Assembly: GCF_027531815.1 (NCBI RefSeq)
Contig: NZ_JAPZSK010000001.1
Coordinates: 186,001 to 250,000, forward strand
From: Gemmatimonas sp.
Lineage (GTDB): Bacteria > Gemmatimonadota > Gemmatimonadetes > Gemmatimonadales > Gemmatimonadaceae
Reading direction: 5' to 3'
Length of the DNA: 64,000 nucleotides
Positions 33,570 to 42,411 of the stretch are shown here, one piece after another (the stretch's first letter is position 1; every line of letters begins with the position of its first letter). Under the pieces are notes generated by a model. That model had not been told where the DNA came from and made no database searches. It saw only the letters and a program-made list of their open reading frames with translations. The position numbers and the translations under genes are program-made.

Positions 33570-36500
33570 TCAATCACCGGCTTCAGGTACCGGCATGTCG
33601 AACGTGCGGAACTCGCCGGTGTGGGGCGGCTTGAGCCCGACCATGCGCGACAGGCGCGTCCGCCAGCCATCGAAGATTTCATAGAAGGTGGGGATCACGA
33701 GCAGTGTGAGCACGGTGCTGGTGATCACGCCGCCGATCACGGCGACACCCAGTGGGGCACGAAATTGCGCGCCTTCGCCCCGTCCCAGTGCGACCGGTAC
33801 CATACCGGCGATGAGCGCGAAGGTCGTCATGAGGATGGGGCGCAGCCGAATGGCGCCCGCCTCGATGAGCGCCTCGCGCAGGGGCATGCCGTTCTTCTCG
33901 CGCGCCCACTTGGCGAAGTCGATGAGCAGGATGGCGTTCTTGGCCACAATGCCGCACAACAGGATCACCCCGATGAGGCTCATGAGGTTGATCGTGTTGC
34001 CCGTGATCGCCAACGCCCCCATCACGCCGATGAGCGAGAGCGGCAGGGAGATGAGGATGGAGATCGGATCCAGGAAGGAGCCGAACTGTACTACCAGAAT
34101 GAGGTACATGAGCGTCACCGCCACGCCAAGCGCGATGAAGATGCTGCTGAAGACCTCCTGCTGCTGCTCCACCTGGCCTCCGCTCGACAACGAGATGCCC
34201 GGCGGCAGGGTGATGTTCGCCAGCCCCTTCTCGATGTCGGCCTGCACTTCGCTGAGCGAACGCCCGGCGATGTTCGCTTCCACCTTGATGACGTTGTCGC
34301 GATTGAGGTGGTTCACGATGGCCGGCCCGAGCTCGCTCTTGATGCGCGCCACCTGCTGCAGCGGAATGAGCGCCCCATTGGCACCCTGCCCCACGGCGAT
34401 CGGCAGCTGCGCGAGATCGGCGCCACGCGCGCGCGCTTCCGGGGCCAGCCGTACCATGACCTTGCGCGTTTCGTTGGTGGGATCCACCCAGTCACCGGCA
34501 TCGAGGCCGGCGAATGCCGGACGAATGGCGGTGGCCACCTGCCCCACACTCACGCCCAGGGCGCCGGCGAGGCCACGGTCCACCTGCACGGTGAGTTCCG
34601 GCTTCTGCCCCTTGGTGCTCAGCGCCACGTCGACCGCGCCCGGCACGCCCTTGATGACCGCGAGGTACTGATCGGCGGTCTTCTGCAACGCGTCCTTGTT
34701 GTTGCCGCGCAGTTCGAGCGAGATCTGCTTCTGCTGGCCAGCGAAATCGTTCGTGTACAGCGAGACGGACGCACCGCCAATCCCCGCCACTTCCTTGCGC
34801 ATCACGTCCCCCAGCTCCTCCGCCGAGAGCTGTCCGTCCTTGAGGCGCTCGCCCTTGGGACGAAGCTTGAGATACACGCTGGCCTTGTCCACGGCGCCGC
34901 TCGCCCCGCCGGCCGTCACGAAGCTGTACAGCACTTCCGGATGCCGCGACGGGTCGGCCAGGCGAATGGCCTCCGAGACCTTCTGCCGCAGGTAGTCCAC
35001 ATTGGCGCCCGGGGGCGTTTCCACCGTCATGTTGAGTTCAGCGTTGTCCTCGAGGGGGAAGAAGCCGCCCCCCACGAAGCCGAGCGCCGGCATGGCAAGG
35101 GCGAACACGAAGGTCCCCACCGCCAGCGACACCATGCTCTTGGGGTGATCAAGTGCCCAGCCGATGAGGCGTCGATAGCCGGCGGCAAGGCCGTTGAACC
35201 AGTGGTTGAACTTGTCGAGCTGCCTGGTGATCCAGCTCTTCTGGTGCTCCTCGAGATGCGGATCGGGCCAGTAGGCCGACAGCATGGGGTCGAGGGAGAA
35301 GGACACGAAGAGAGACACGAGCACCGAACAGGCAATGGTAAGCGCGAACGGCTTGAACCACTGCCCCGACTCCCCCTGGAGGAAGGCGATGGGAACAAAC
35401 ACGGCCACGATGGAGAACGTGGTCGCCGCAACCGCGAGGCCGATTTCATCGGTGCCTTCACGGGCGGCGGTGTAATGATCCTTCCCCATCTCCACGTGCC
35501 GTACGATGTTCTCTCGCACGACGATGGCGTCGTCGATGAGAATGCCGATGGCAAGCGACAGCCCGAGCAGCGACATCGTGTTGAGGGTGAAGCCGAAGGC
35601 CCACACCGCCACGAAGCTGGCCAGCACCGAGACCGGCAGGGCAAGCCCGGTGATGACCGTGGAGCGCCACGAGTTGAGGAACAGGAACACCACGAGTACC
35701 GTGAGCACGGCCCCTTCGATGAGGGCGCTCTGCACGTTGTTTACGGAATTGGTGACGCGCTGCCCCTTGTTCTTGATTACGGCCAGCGTGGCGCCCTGCT
35801 GCGCCATGACCTTCTCCAGGGTGCCCACCTTCGCGAGAATTGCTTCGGCCACGGCGGTGGTGCTGTACCCCTTGGTCTTCTTGATCTCGATGCCCACGGC
35901 ATCCTTGCCATTGTAGAGCGCGAGCGTCCGCTGCTCCTCGATCCCGTCCTCGGCCGTGGCGACATCGCCCAGGCGCACGACCCGCCCGCCCTTTTCGGCA
36001 ACGACGAGCGACATGAAGTCCTGCGGGCCATCGAGGCGACCGCGCAGGCGGATCGTGCGCTCGTCCAGCGCGCCGTTCACCCGTCCCACCGGCACGGCGA
36101 GGTTACCCTGCTGCAACGCCAACACCACCTGCGGGACTGACACGCCCGCCGAGAGCAGCCGCTGCGGGTCGAGATTGACGGTGAGTTCACGCTTCACGGA
36201 ACCGGTGACCGATACGTCGGCCACGCCGGGAATGGCGCGCAGTTCCCGCGTGATGCCAGGGTCGGCCAGCAGGGTGAGCTGCGCGGGCGACAGCGCCGTG
36301 GACGACAGCCCCAGCGTCACGATGGGGGCGTCGGTGGGATTGAACTTGCGCAGAATCGGTTCTTCGATTTCCTGCGGCAGGTCCTGACGCTTGGTGCCGA
36401 TGGCGTCGCGAATCTCCTGCGAGGCTTCCTGCAGATCCTTCGAGTACACGAAGGTGGTGATGATCTGCGCAAAGCCGTCGCGTGCCTCGCCCTCCATCTT

Positions 36501-36734
36501 CTTCACGCCGGAGATGGACTGGATGGCCTCCTCGATGGGCTCGAGGACCTCTCGTTCCACCTGCTCTGGCGAGGCGCCAGGGTAGATGATTGTCGTGAGC
36601 ACGACCGGCGGCTGCACCTCGGGGAACTCGTCGGTCTGCAGCTGAAACAGCGCAACGAGCCCGAACCCCACGAGAGCCAGCATGGCCACCACGGTGATCA
36701 GTGGCCGCTTGATCGCGAAATCGGAAATGAACAT
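33570..36734 (-). CDS. RND efflux permease (HAE1/AcrB family)
   Basis: A 1054-residue proton-driven inner-membrane pump of a tripartite drug or solvent exporter. Start ATG at 36734 (MFISDFAIKRPLITVV) matches the family N-terminus; the longer upstream frame was rejected. Proton-relay residues are intact: the Asp pair in GILIDDAIVVRENI (helix 4) and Lys in GIVAKNAILLIDFA (helix 10). Two large periplasmic loops and twelve helices are expected and the length is right. It is last in the TetR-TolC-adaptor-RND operon, 40 bp after the adaptor gene. Confidence 0.94.
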   Translation of the reverse strand: MFISDFAIKRPLITVVAMLALVGFGLVALFQLQTDEFPEVQPPVVLTTIIYPGASPEQVEREVLEPIEEAIQSISGVKKMEGEARDGFAQIITTFVYSKDLQEASQEIRDAIGTKRQDLPQEIEEPILRKFNPTDAPIVTLGLSSTALSPAQLTLLADPGITRELRAIPGVADVSVTGSVKRELTVNLDPQRLLSAGVSVPQVVLALQQGNLAVPVGRVNGALDERTIRLRGRLDGPQDFMSLVVAEKGGRVVRLGDVATAEDGIEEQRTLALYNGKDAVGIEIKKTKGYSTTAVAEAILAKVGTLEKVMAQQGATLAVIKNKGQRVTNSVNNVQSALIEGAVLTVLVVFLFLNSWRSTVITGLALPVSVLASFVAVWAFGFTLNTMSLLGLSLAIGILIDDAIVVRENIVRHVEMGKDHYTAAREGTDEIGLAVAATTFSIVAVFVPIAFLQGESGQWFKPFALTIACSVLVSLFVSFSLDPMLSAYWPDPHLEEHQKSWITRQLDKFNHWFNGLAAGYRRLIGWALDHPKSMVSLAVGTFVFALAMPALGFVGGGFFPLEDNAELNMTVETPPGANVDYLRQKVSEAIRLADPSRHPEVLYSFVTAGGASGAVDKASVYLKLRPKGERLKDGQLSAEELGDVMRKEVAGIGGASVSLYTNDFAGQQKQISLELRGNNKDALQKTADQYLAVIKGVPGAVDVALSTKGQKPELTVQVDRGLAGALGVSVGQVATAIRPAFAGLDAGDWVDPTNETRKVMVRLAPEARARGADLAQLPIAVGQGANGALIPLQQVARIKSELGPAIVNHLNRDNVIKVEANIAGRSLSEVQADIEKGLANITLPPGISLSSGGQVEQQQEVFSSIFIALGVAVTLMYLILVVQFGSFLDPISILISLPLSLIGVMGALAITGNTINLMSLIGVILLCGIVAKNAILLIDFAKWAREKNGMPLREALIEAGAIRLRPILMTTFALIAGMVPVALGRGEGAQFRAPLGVAVIGGVITSTVLTLLVIPTFYEIFDGWRTRLSRMVGLKPPHTGEFRTFDMPVPEAGD

Positions 36735-36774
36735 GGATGCCTTGGGATGAGCTGCGGAATGTCGCGGGGGGTGC

Positions 36775-37962
36775 TCAGTTCTTCGAGATCGGCGTGGTCG
36801 TGTCCGTCGCCGGTGCAACGCCCTTGGTGGCCGCGCGCTGGCCTGGCGCGTCACTCGGCGCCGAGACCGTGACGGGCACGCCCACGGAGATACCGCGCGC
36901 AGCGCCCAGGAGCACCGTGTCGCCGCTGGCCAGCCCGGTGGTCACTTCCACCCGCTCCGCCACCTCGTCACGCAACCCGAGCAGCACGTCCACCTTTTCC
37001 ACCTTGCCGCCCTTGAGGCGCATCACGCTGGGCGTAATGCCGGTCTGGTCGACGGCCTGCTCCGGAACGAGCACACCGACGCGCTTCTGCGACGAGACGC
37101 GGCCTTCCACGAAGAGACCGGCCACCAGCACACCGGCGTTGTTGGGCACGGAAGCCTGAATGGCCACCTGCTTGGTTTGCGCGTTCACCATGGGGGCGAT
37201 GCGCGTGACGCGCCCCGTGAGCGCGCGATCAGCGCCGTTCACCGTGAAGGTGACGGGGGCGCCCACACGGACCTCGCCGAGAGACACGGCGGGCACAGAG
37301 GCCTCCACGCGCAGGCTGCGCGGATCGATCACCGTGAACATCGCGCTCCCCGGTGTCACGATGTCGCCTGGGCTCACCGCCTTCTCCGCGACGATGCCGG
37401 CGAAGGGGGCACGCACAACCGTGTTGCGCAGATTCTTTTCCGCCGATGAGAGCCGCGCCTGCGCCTCGGCGAGCCCGGCCTGCGCCGAGAGGTTGGCGCG
37501 CTCGGCGCTTTCCACGTCACGGTCGGCGATGGCCCCCGCCGCCGCGAGCGTGCGGGCGCGCTGCAGTTCACGTTCGGCCTGCTGCGCTGCGACCGAGGCC
37601 TGCGTCACGCCCGAGCGCGCGGACAGGGCGGCATCACGCACCGCGGCATCGTCGATGCGGGCGAGCACCGCGCCCGCGTTCACGCGCTGCCCGGCGTCGG
37701 CGTACGTCTGCAGCACGGCGCCGGCCACCTCGGCGCGCAACCGGGCTTCACGGTCTGCCGCGAGCGTACCCGAGATGCTGGGGCCGCTGCTCAGCGTGTC
37801 GGAGGTCGCCACGGCCATGTTGTCGGGGCCAATGGTCTGGACGACGGCCGTCTGATCAGCGGGCGCCTCCGACTGCTTGCCGCAGGCGGCAAGCGGAGCG
37901 AGCGACAGCGTCGTGACAGCGAGCAGCGTGTAATGCGCCGATCGGCGCGAAGCGGTGGTCAT
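36775..37962 (-). CDS. RND efflux periplasmic adaptor (membrane fusion lipoprotein)
   Basis: A 395-residue HlyD/AcrA-type adaptor linking pump and outer-membrane channel. Signal with lipobox LAPLAACGKQ, then a split biotinyl-lipoyl domain (AEVAGAVLQTYADAGQRVNAGAVLARID ... VRAPFAGIVAEKAVSPGDIV), separated by an Ala-rich coiled-coil hairpin, and C-terminal beta-barrel domains. The Ala/Thr-rich tail ends TPISKN. ATG at 37962 overlaps the TolC stop by 4 bp, so translation is coupled. Confidence 0.92.
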   Translation of the reverse strand: MTTASRRSAHYTLLAVTTLSLAPLAACGKQSEAPADQTAVVQTIGPDNMAVATSDTLSSGPSISGTLAADREARLRAEVAGAVLQTYADAGQRVNAGAVLARIDDAAVRDAALSARSGVTQASVAAQQAERELQRARTLAAAGAIADRDVESAERANLSAQAGLAEAQARLSSAEKNLRNTVVRAPFAGIVAEKAVSPGDIVTPGSAMFTVIDPRSLRVEASVPAVSLGEVRVGAPVTFTVNGADRALTGRVTRIAPMVNAQTKQVAIQASVPNNAGVLVAGLFVEGRVSSQKRVGVLVPEQAVDQTGITPSVMRLKGGKVEKVDVLLGLRDEVAERVEVTTGLASGDTVLLGAARGISVGVPVTVSAPSDAPGQRAATKGVAPATDTTTPISKN

Positions 37963-39515
37963 CGGGAAATACCCATGTTCGTGGAAGCCGACATCGGAAC
38001 GGACGCGCCGCCGACCGACAACGGGAGATACGGAAGGAGTTCGAGGCGCTTGCGTGCCACCTGCAGGTCGCGCGCAGCCCGCGCCCGGTTCGCGAGCGCC
38101 TGCTGCAGCTGCACGCGGGTTTCCGACAGTTCGAGCTGCGTGGAGATGCCTTCGCGGAAGCGCACCTCGGCAATGGCGTAGGCGCGCTGGGCCTGCTCGG
38201 CGGTGCCGATGCTGGCTTGCCAGTTGGTCTCCGCTTCGGTGAGCTGCAGGGCAGCGAGCCGAGCGTCGAGCGTGGCACCCTCTTCGGCCTGCTTGAGGCG
38301 TTGCCGCGCTTCCACCACGCCGGCCTCGGCCGCGGTGATCTGCCCGCGGATGTTGCCACCGGTGAAGATCGGGTAGGAGAGGCCGATGCCGACGGTCCAA
38401 TTGGGAAGGAAGTCGGCGAGACTGCGCGGCAGCACCGTGGGCGTGGGCGCCAGCCGCTGATAGTTGGTCGTGGCCGAGAGCTGGGGCAGTCGCTGCGCCT
38501 TGGTGGCGCGCAGCTGCTGCTCAGCCACGTTCACGCCGAAGGCCGCCTGACGCACCGCGGCGCGGGCGCGGGCGGCGGTATCGCTGGCAGCCACCAGCCG
38601 CGATACCTCCCCCTGCACACGCGGGTCTGCGGCCAGCACCGAGTCGGCGTTCACGGTGATATTCCCGATGGCGCCAGCGGGTGTGGCCGCGGGCAGCGGC
38701 AGCTCGGCGATACTGTCGGTGAGCTGGAGCGGCTGATCGGTGGGCAAATCGAGCAGCTGGCGCAGTCGAATGAGTGCCGTTTCGCGCGTGGTGCGCGCCT
38801 GCAGCAGCGCCGGGCGCTGGTTGTCGCGTGTCACACGCGCACGAATGAGCTCGAACTCCGACGTGGACCCCACGGTGCGGGTGAGTTGCACTTGCCGCAG
38901 GGTGCGCTCAGCCTGGACGAAAGCCGAGTCGGCGATGATGGCAAGCCGCTCGGCGAGCAGCGCGTCGTAGTAGGCCGAGGTGACATCGAGCTGCACCTGC
39001 GCTTCGGCGCTGGTAATGGCGAGATCGGCCGACTCCCGGGCGTAGCGCGCGCCGCGCACACCGGCGGCAACGCGTCCCCCCGTGTAGAGCGGCTGCGAGG
39101 CCGCGAGCCCGAAGTTGAAGTTGTATTGCGACGCGAAGATGCGGGTGATGGGATTGTCTGCCTGCGACGAGTCCGCACCACCACCCGAACCGGCCCCGGT
39201 GCCACCAGCACGACTGGCGACGGCGGCGAACTGGTTCTGCAGCTGCCGCTGCCAGTTCAGGGTGGTGTTCACTTGCGGCAACCCGGCAGAGCGCGCCTGC
39301 GCCTGCTGCCCGCGTGCGCGCTGCGCGCCTGCTCGGGCCAGTTCCACGGCTTCGCTCGTGGCCCCGGCCAGGCGCAGGGCGTCGGTCAGCGAGAGTGGCC
39401 GCGGCGCGGCTGTCGGCCGCTGCGCCGACAACGGCGACGTAGCGGAGAGCAGCACGCCCACCGCCAGGGGAGCAAGTGCCGCGCGACGCGCGCGGACACG
39501 AAGAGTCACCATCAT
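37959..39515 (-). CDS. TolC-family outer-membrane efflux channel
   Basis: A 518-residue outer-membrane factor. Signal peptide ends SATSPLSAQ. Two repeats of the OEP domain follow, each with long Ala/Gln/Leu-rich helices (LTDALRLAGATSEAVELARA; LNWQRQLQNQFAAVAS) and short barrel strands with YNFNFGLAASQPLYTGG and LSYPIFTGGNIRG, the two equivalent hairpins. A Gly/Ser-rich linker (GGTGAGSGGGADSSQ) sits in the first repeat. Its ATG overlaps the TetR stop (ATGA) and its stop overlaps the adaptor start, forming a tightly coupled operon. Confidence 0.92.
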   Translation of the reverse strand: MMVTLRVRARRAALAPLAVGVLLSATSPLSAQRPTAAPRPLSLTDALRLAGATSEAVELARAGAQRARGQQAQARSAGLPQVNTTLNWQRQLQNQFAAVASRAGGTGAGSGGGADSSQADNPITRIFASQYNFNFGLAASQPLYTGGRVAAGVRGARYARESADLAITSAEAQVQLDVTSAYYDALLAERLAIIADSAFVQAERTLRQVQLTRTVGSTSEFELIRARVTRDNQRPALLQARTTRETALIRLRQLLDLPTDQPLQLTDSIAELPLPAATPAGAIGNITVNADSVLAADPRVQGEVSRLVAASDTAARARAAVRQAAFGVNVAEQQLRATKAQRLPQLSATTNYQRLAPTPTVLPRSLADFLPNWTVGIGLSYPIFTGGNIRGQITAAEAGVVEARQRLKQAEEGATLDARLAALQLTEAETNWQASIGTAEQAQRAYAIAEVRFREGISTQLELSETRVQLQQALANRARAARDLQVARKRLELLPYLPLSVGGASVPMSASTNMGISR

Positions 39516-40165
39516 TCGGAGATCGTGGTAAGGGTCGACTCGGGCGCAACCAATGGCGCGCGTACGGCCGGTTGGGACAGCACATGCAACCCGCGGAGGA
39601 AGAGGCGCACATACGCCCGCACCGTGTCCTCCACCGGTTGGGTGAACATCATGGGCATCACGTCGCGGTTCATGCCGTCGGCGAAGACCGCACCCATGAA
39701 CATCGTGACGGCCGCCTCGATTTCCGTGGGGGTGGCCACCTTGTCATGGTCGATGTAGCCGGACACGTACAGCTGATGCACGTAGCGGCGCAGCTGCATC
39801 ATGGCGCTGTGCGGCCCGCTGACCGCGCACGGCGCGAGGTCGGGCCGCTCCTCGAGATCGGACATCATCTGCCGGATGAGCGGACGCATGCCGCAGGTCT
39901 CGGAATGATGCGCGCGCGCCCAGGCGTACAGCTCGGCCTCCGGCTCCCGCGGGTCGTCCGGGAGCCGCTCCTGCTCCTTGGCCGCCACGAGGTCGCGCAT
40001 CATCTGCTCGAGCAGCGCGTCCTTGGAGCCGAAGTGCCGGAACAGCGTAACCTCGTTCACGCCCGCTTCTTCGGCGATGCGGCGCGTGGTCGCCCCGCGC
40101 CATCCATGCTGGGTGTAGACGCGGGCCGCCGCCTGGAGAATGCGCTGCCGATGGTCTTCAGTCAT
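39512..40165 (-). CDS. TetR-family repressor of the efflux operon
   Basis: A 217-residue regulator starting at ATG 40165 (MTEDHRQRILQAAARVY). The helix-turn-helix is at residues ~25-50 (TTRRIAEEAGVNEVTLFRHF); the C-terminal ligand domain is specific to this subfamily. It is the first gene of the operon and lies directly downstream of two 16-bp palindromes overlapping its own promoter, so autoregulation and ligand-released control of the pump are likely. The longer open frame upstream runs through the operators and was rejected. There is no Shine-Dalgarno before the start. Confidence 0.93.
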   Translation of the reverse strand: MTEDHRQRILQAAARVYTQHGWRGATTRRIAEEAGVNEVTLFRHFGSKDALLEQMMRDLVAAKEQERLPDDPREPEAELYAWARAHHSETCGMRPLIRQMMSDLEERPDLAPCAVSGPHSAMMQLRRYVHQLYVSGYIDHDKVATPTEIEAAVTMFMGAVFADGMNRDVMPMMFTQPVEDTVRAYVRLFLRGLHVLSQPAVRAPLVAPESTLTTISE

Positions 40166-40171
40166 GGCGAC

Positions 40172-40200
40172 ATGATATGCAAGTACATGCTTGCGTGCAA
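40172..40200 (-). promoter_or_regulatory. Promoter of the TetR-TolC-adaptor-RND operon
   Basis: On the minus strand TTGCAC (40195-40200) and TATCAT (40172-40177) are separated by 17 bp, a good housekeeping-type promoter. The TATCAT box ends 6 nt before the TetR ATG at 40165, so transcription should begin at or next to the start codon, giving a leaderless message. The box pair is overlapped by the two palindromes described separately. Confidence 0.6.
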
Positions 40201-40212
40201 GTAGGCACTTGC
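40179..40212. promoter_or_regulatory. Double palindromic operator of the TetR-family repressor
   Basis: Two 16-bp palindromes with the same half-site: GCAAGTACATGCTTGC at 40179-40194 and GCAAGTAGGCACTTGC at 40197-40212, centres 18 bp apart. The first fills the -10/-35 spacer and the second overlaps the -35 box, an ideal place for repression. They sit next to a tetR gene, so binding by its product is the simple reading. The second is also upstream of the divergent XdhC gene. Confidence 0.65.
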
Positions 40213-40401
40213 TTGCCGCATTATGGAACAGCGTTAGGTCTCCCCCGACCCTCCTAACGGAAACCGGAACGGGATGGTTTCCCGACGCCTTCCGCGTTGG
40301 CGAAGCCGTCCTGCACGATCTATTCTTTGCCGATCGGTGTACGCCGTTGAGTGCCGCTGTGTGCGGCAGCTCGTCATCCCTGCCTTCCCCCAGGAGCGAT
40401 C

Positions 40402-41634
40402 GTGTCCGGCTTCGTCGATCTTGCGCGTGCCGCCCAGGCCGCGCGTCTGGCACGGCCTGACGTCCCGCTGGCGCTCGCCACCCTCGTGCAGGTAGACGGC
40501 TCGTCGTACCGACAGCCCGGGGCGCGATTGCTGGTGGACGCCGAGGCTCGGGTGCTGGCGGGGGCCGTGAGCGGCGGCTGCCTGGAAGGCGATGTGGCCG
40601 CGCGCGCCAGCGAGGTGTGTGCCAGCGGGCGGGCCTTGCGCCTCATGTACGACTTGCGCGCCGACCTCGAGACGATCTGGGGTTTCGGCGCCCGGTGCGA
40701 CGGCATCGCGCATCTGTTGCTGGAGCCCCTCCCCGATTGGCGCTGGATGGCACAAGCCGAATCGGTGCGCGGCCGACGGCAGGGGGGCGCGGTGGTTACC
40801 GTGCTCGATGCCCGGGGAAGTGGGGCCACCTGCGTGCTGCTCGACGGCGGCGTGAGCAATGGTCGGTGGCATCGCCTCCACCATGAGTCGCGGCTCGTTT
40901 CGACCGACGAGCTCGCGCCGCTCGTGCATGCGGCGCGGCGCACCGGGCACGCCGTGCTGCACGCGATCGCCGACGATGTCACCGTGTTCGTGGAGCCGTT
41001 GGTGGCACCCGTTGCGCTGCACTGCGTGGGGGCCGGGCGCGGCGCCGAGGCGTTCGCGCAGATCGCCGCGACGTTGGGTTGGCAGGTCACGGTTCTCGAT
41101 CACCGCCCGGCGCTGCTGGACGCGCTGCAACTACCCGCGGGGGTCGCGGTACGCCGGGTGGGACAGATCGACGCCGTGCAGCAGGCGGTGACGGAGCTGC
41201 CGCATGATGAGCGCACGGCCGTCGCGTTGCTGACGCACATCTTCGACGTCGACGTGGCGTGGCTCACCGCCACCCTACCCCTCCCGTTCGGTTACGTGGG
41301 GGTGCTGGGTTCTCGGCAACGCGCCGCGCAGCTCACCGAGCAGGCCACCCAGCAGCTCGCTCTGCGCGGCACGCCGCTCACGGCACGTCAGCGACACAAG
41401 CTCCACGCGCCCATCGGTCTCGATCTGGGTGGGGAGACCCCGGCGTCCATTGCGCTGGCGGCAATTGCCGAGATCGAGGCGGTGATTCACGCGCGCCCGG
41501 CGGGATTCCTGCGTGAGCGTCAGAGTCCCATTCATGCGCGCACGCCCACCCCCGAGCTCCTCGCTCGCGACGCGGCACGCACGCTGGCTGACCAGCCGCT
41601 GCGCTGTGATCTCCCCGAGTTCCCTGACGGCTGA
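40402..41634 (+). CDS. XdhC/CoxI family molybdenum-hydroxylase maturation protein
   Basis: A 410-residue protein. The preferred start is GTG at 40402 with AGGAG 6 nt upstream, giving VSGFVDLARAAQAARLA. The N-terminal CoxI domain has QVDGSSYRQPGARLLV and GAVSGGCLEGDV; the C-terminal Rossmann domain has YVGVLGSRQRAAQ and HAPIGLDLGGETPASIALAAIAEI. Such proteins insert or sulfurate the molybdenum cofactor in xanthine-dehydrogenase or CO-dehydrogenase-type enzymes. The next gene is the usual cofactor cytidylyl/guanylyl transferase partner, but no hydroxylase subunit gene is in this window. Confidence 0.88.
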   Translation: MSGFVDLARAAQAARLARPDVPLALATLVQVDGSSYRQPGARLLVDAEARVLAGAVSGGCLEGDVAARASEVCASGRALRLMYDLRADLETIWGFGARCDGIAHLLLEPLPDWRWMAQAESVRGRRQGGAVVTVLDARGSGATCVLLDGGVSNGRWHRLHHESRLVSTDELAPLVHAARRTGHAVLHAIADDVTVFVEPLVAPVALHCVGAGRGAEAFAQIAATLGWQVTVLDHRPALLDALQLPAGVAVRRVGQIDAVQQAVTELPHDERTAVALLTHIFDVDVAWLTATLPLPFGYVGVLGSRQRAAQLTEQATQQLALRGTPLTARQRHKLHAPIGLDLGGETPASIALAAIAEIEAVIHARPAGFLRERQSPIHARTPTPELLARDAARTLADQPLRCDLPEFPDG

Positions 41635-41645
41635 GCAGCCCACTC

Positions 41646-42314
41646 ATGTCTCCAGGCAGCGTCGCCGGGCTGCTGCTGGCAGCCGGCGGGTCGCATCGCC
41701 TCGGCGAGCCCAAGCAGCTGCTGGTGGACGAGACCGGCGTTCCGGCCGTGGTGCGCATGGCGCGAGCGCTTCGTGATGCGGGGTGCGCCCCGGTCCTCGT
41801 CGTCGTTGGCGCCGCCGCCGAAGCGGTGACGAGCAGCCTGGCGCACGAGTCGGTGCACGTGGTCACACACGCGGCATGGGCTCATGGCATGGGGAGCTCC
41901 ATTAGCGCGGGGATGCGGACGCTGCTCGACATCACCGCGTCAACCGACGAGGTGCAGGGCGTGCTCATTGCGCCGTGTGACATGCCGGCGGTTACCGCGC
42001 CGTTCCTTGGGGCCTTGCGCGCACACTTCACTGGGACCGAGCGCGTGGCGGCGGCGTACGTGGCGGGGGCGTATATGCCCACCGCAAGTGTAGCGGCAAC
42101 CACGGCGCCTGCCCGTGGCATTCCCGCGATCCTCCCTCGTGCCGACTGGCCGTGGCTGGAGATGCTGTCTGGTGAACAGGGTGCCAAGCCGCTGCTGCAG
42201 CAGGACACCATTGCCGTGCCCCTCGGCGACGGGGCCTTCGATCTGGATACCCCTGCCGACGTGGCACGGTGGCGACAGACGCAGGAGCGCGGCGGTCGAT
42301 CGGCGAACACGTAA
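41646..42314 (+). CDS. MobA/MocA-like molybdenum cofactor nucleotidyltransferase
   Basis: A 222-residue nucleotidyltransferase. The nucleotide-binding signature LLLAAGGSHRLGEPKQLL is near the N-terminus; the Mg-binding aspartate lies in GVLIAPCDMPAV and a second acidic site in FDLDTPADVARW. It would attach CMP or GMP to molybdopterin for hydroxylase-type enzymes, consistent with XdhC 11 bp upstream. A long hairpin follows at 42331-42383. Confidence 0.87.
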   Translation: MSPGSVAGLLLAAGGSHRLGEPKQLLVDETGVPAVVRMARALRDAGCAPVLVVVGAAAEAVTSSLAHESVHVVTHAAWAHGMGSSISAGMRTLLDITASTDEVQGVLIAPCDMPAVTAPFLGALRAHFTGTERVAAAYVAGAYMPTASVAATTAPARGIPAILPRADWPWLEMLSGEQGAKPLLQQDTIAVPLGDGAFDLDTPADVARWRQTQERGGRSANT

Positions 42315-42330
42315 TGCGCCAACGGAACAC

Positions 42331-42383
42331 CGAACCGCCGCGTGCCCCCGATACCCTATGGCATCGGGGGCACGCGGCGTTCG
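42331..42383. terminator. Long hairpin between convergent MocA-like and Spy-like genes
   Basis: Arms of about 24 nt (CGAAC then GCCGCGTGCCCCCGAT, with one bulged base) fold on a short loop around 42356. It lies between two convergent stop codons (42314 and 42412), where a bidirectional terminator is expected. No T tract is present. Confidence 0.6.
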
Positions 42384-42411
42384 TAACCCACAACAGTGGT
42401 GCGCGCTGCGG

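Noticed and set aside
33558..36140. An 860-codon plus-strand open frame opposite the RND pump
   Set aside because: Composition is His/Arg/Glu-rich without structure and lies opposite a clear AcrB-family gene.
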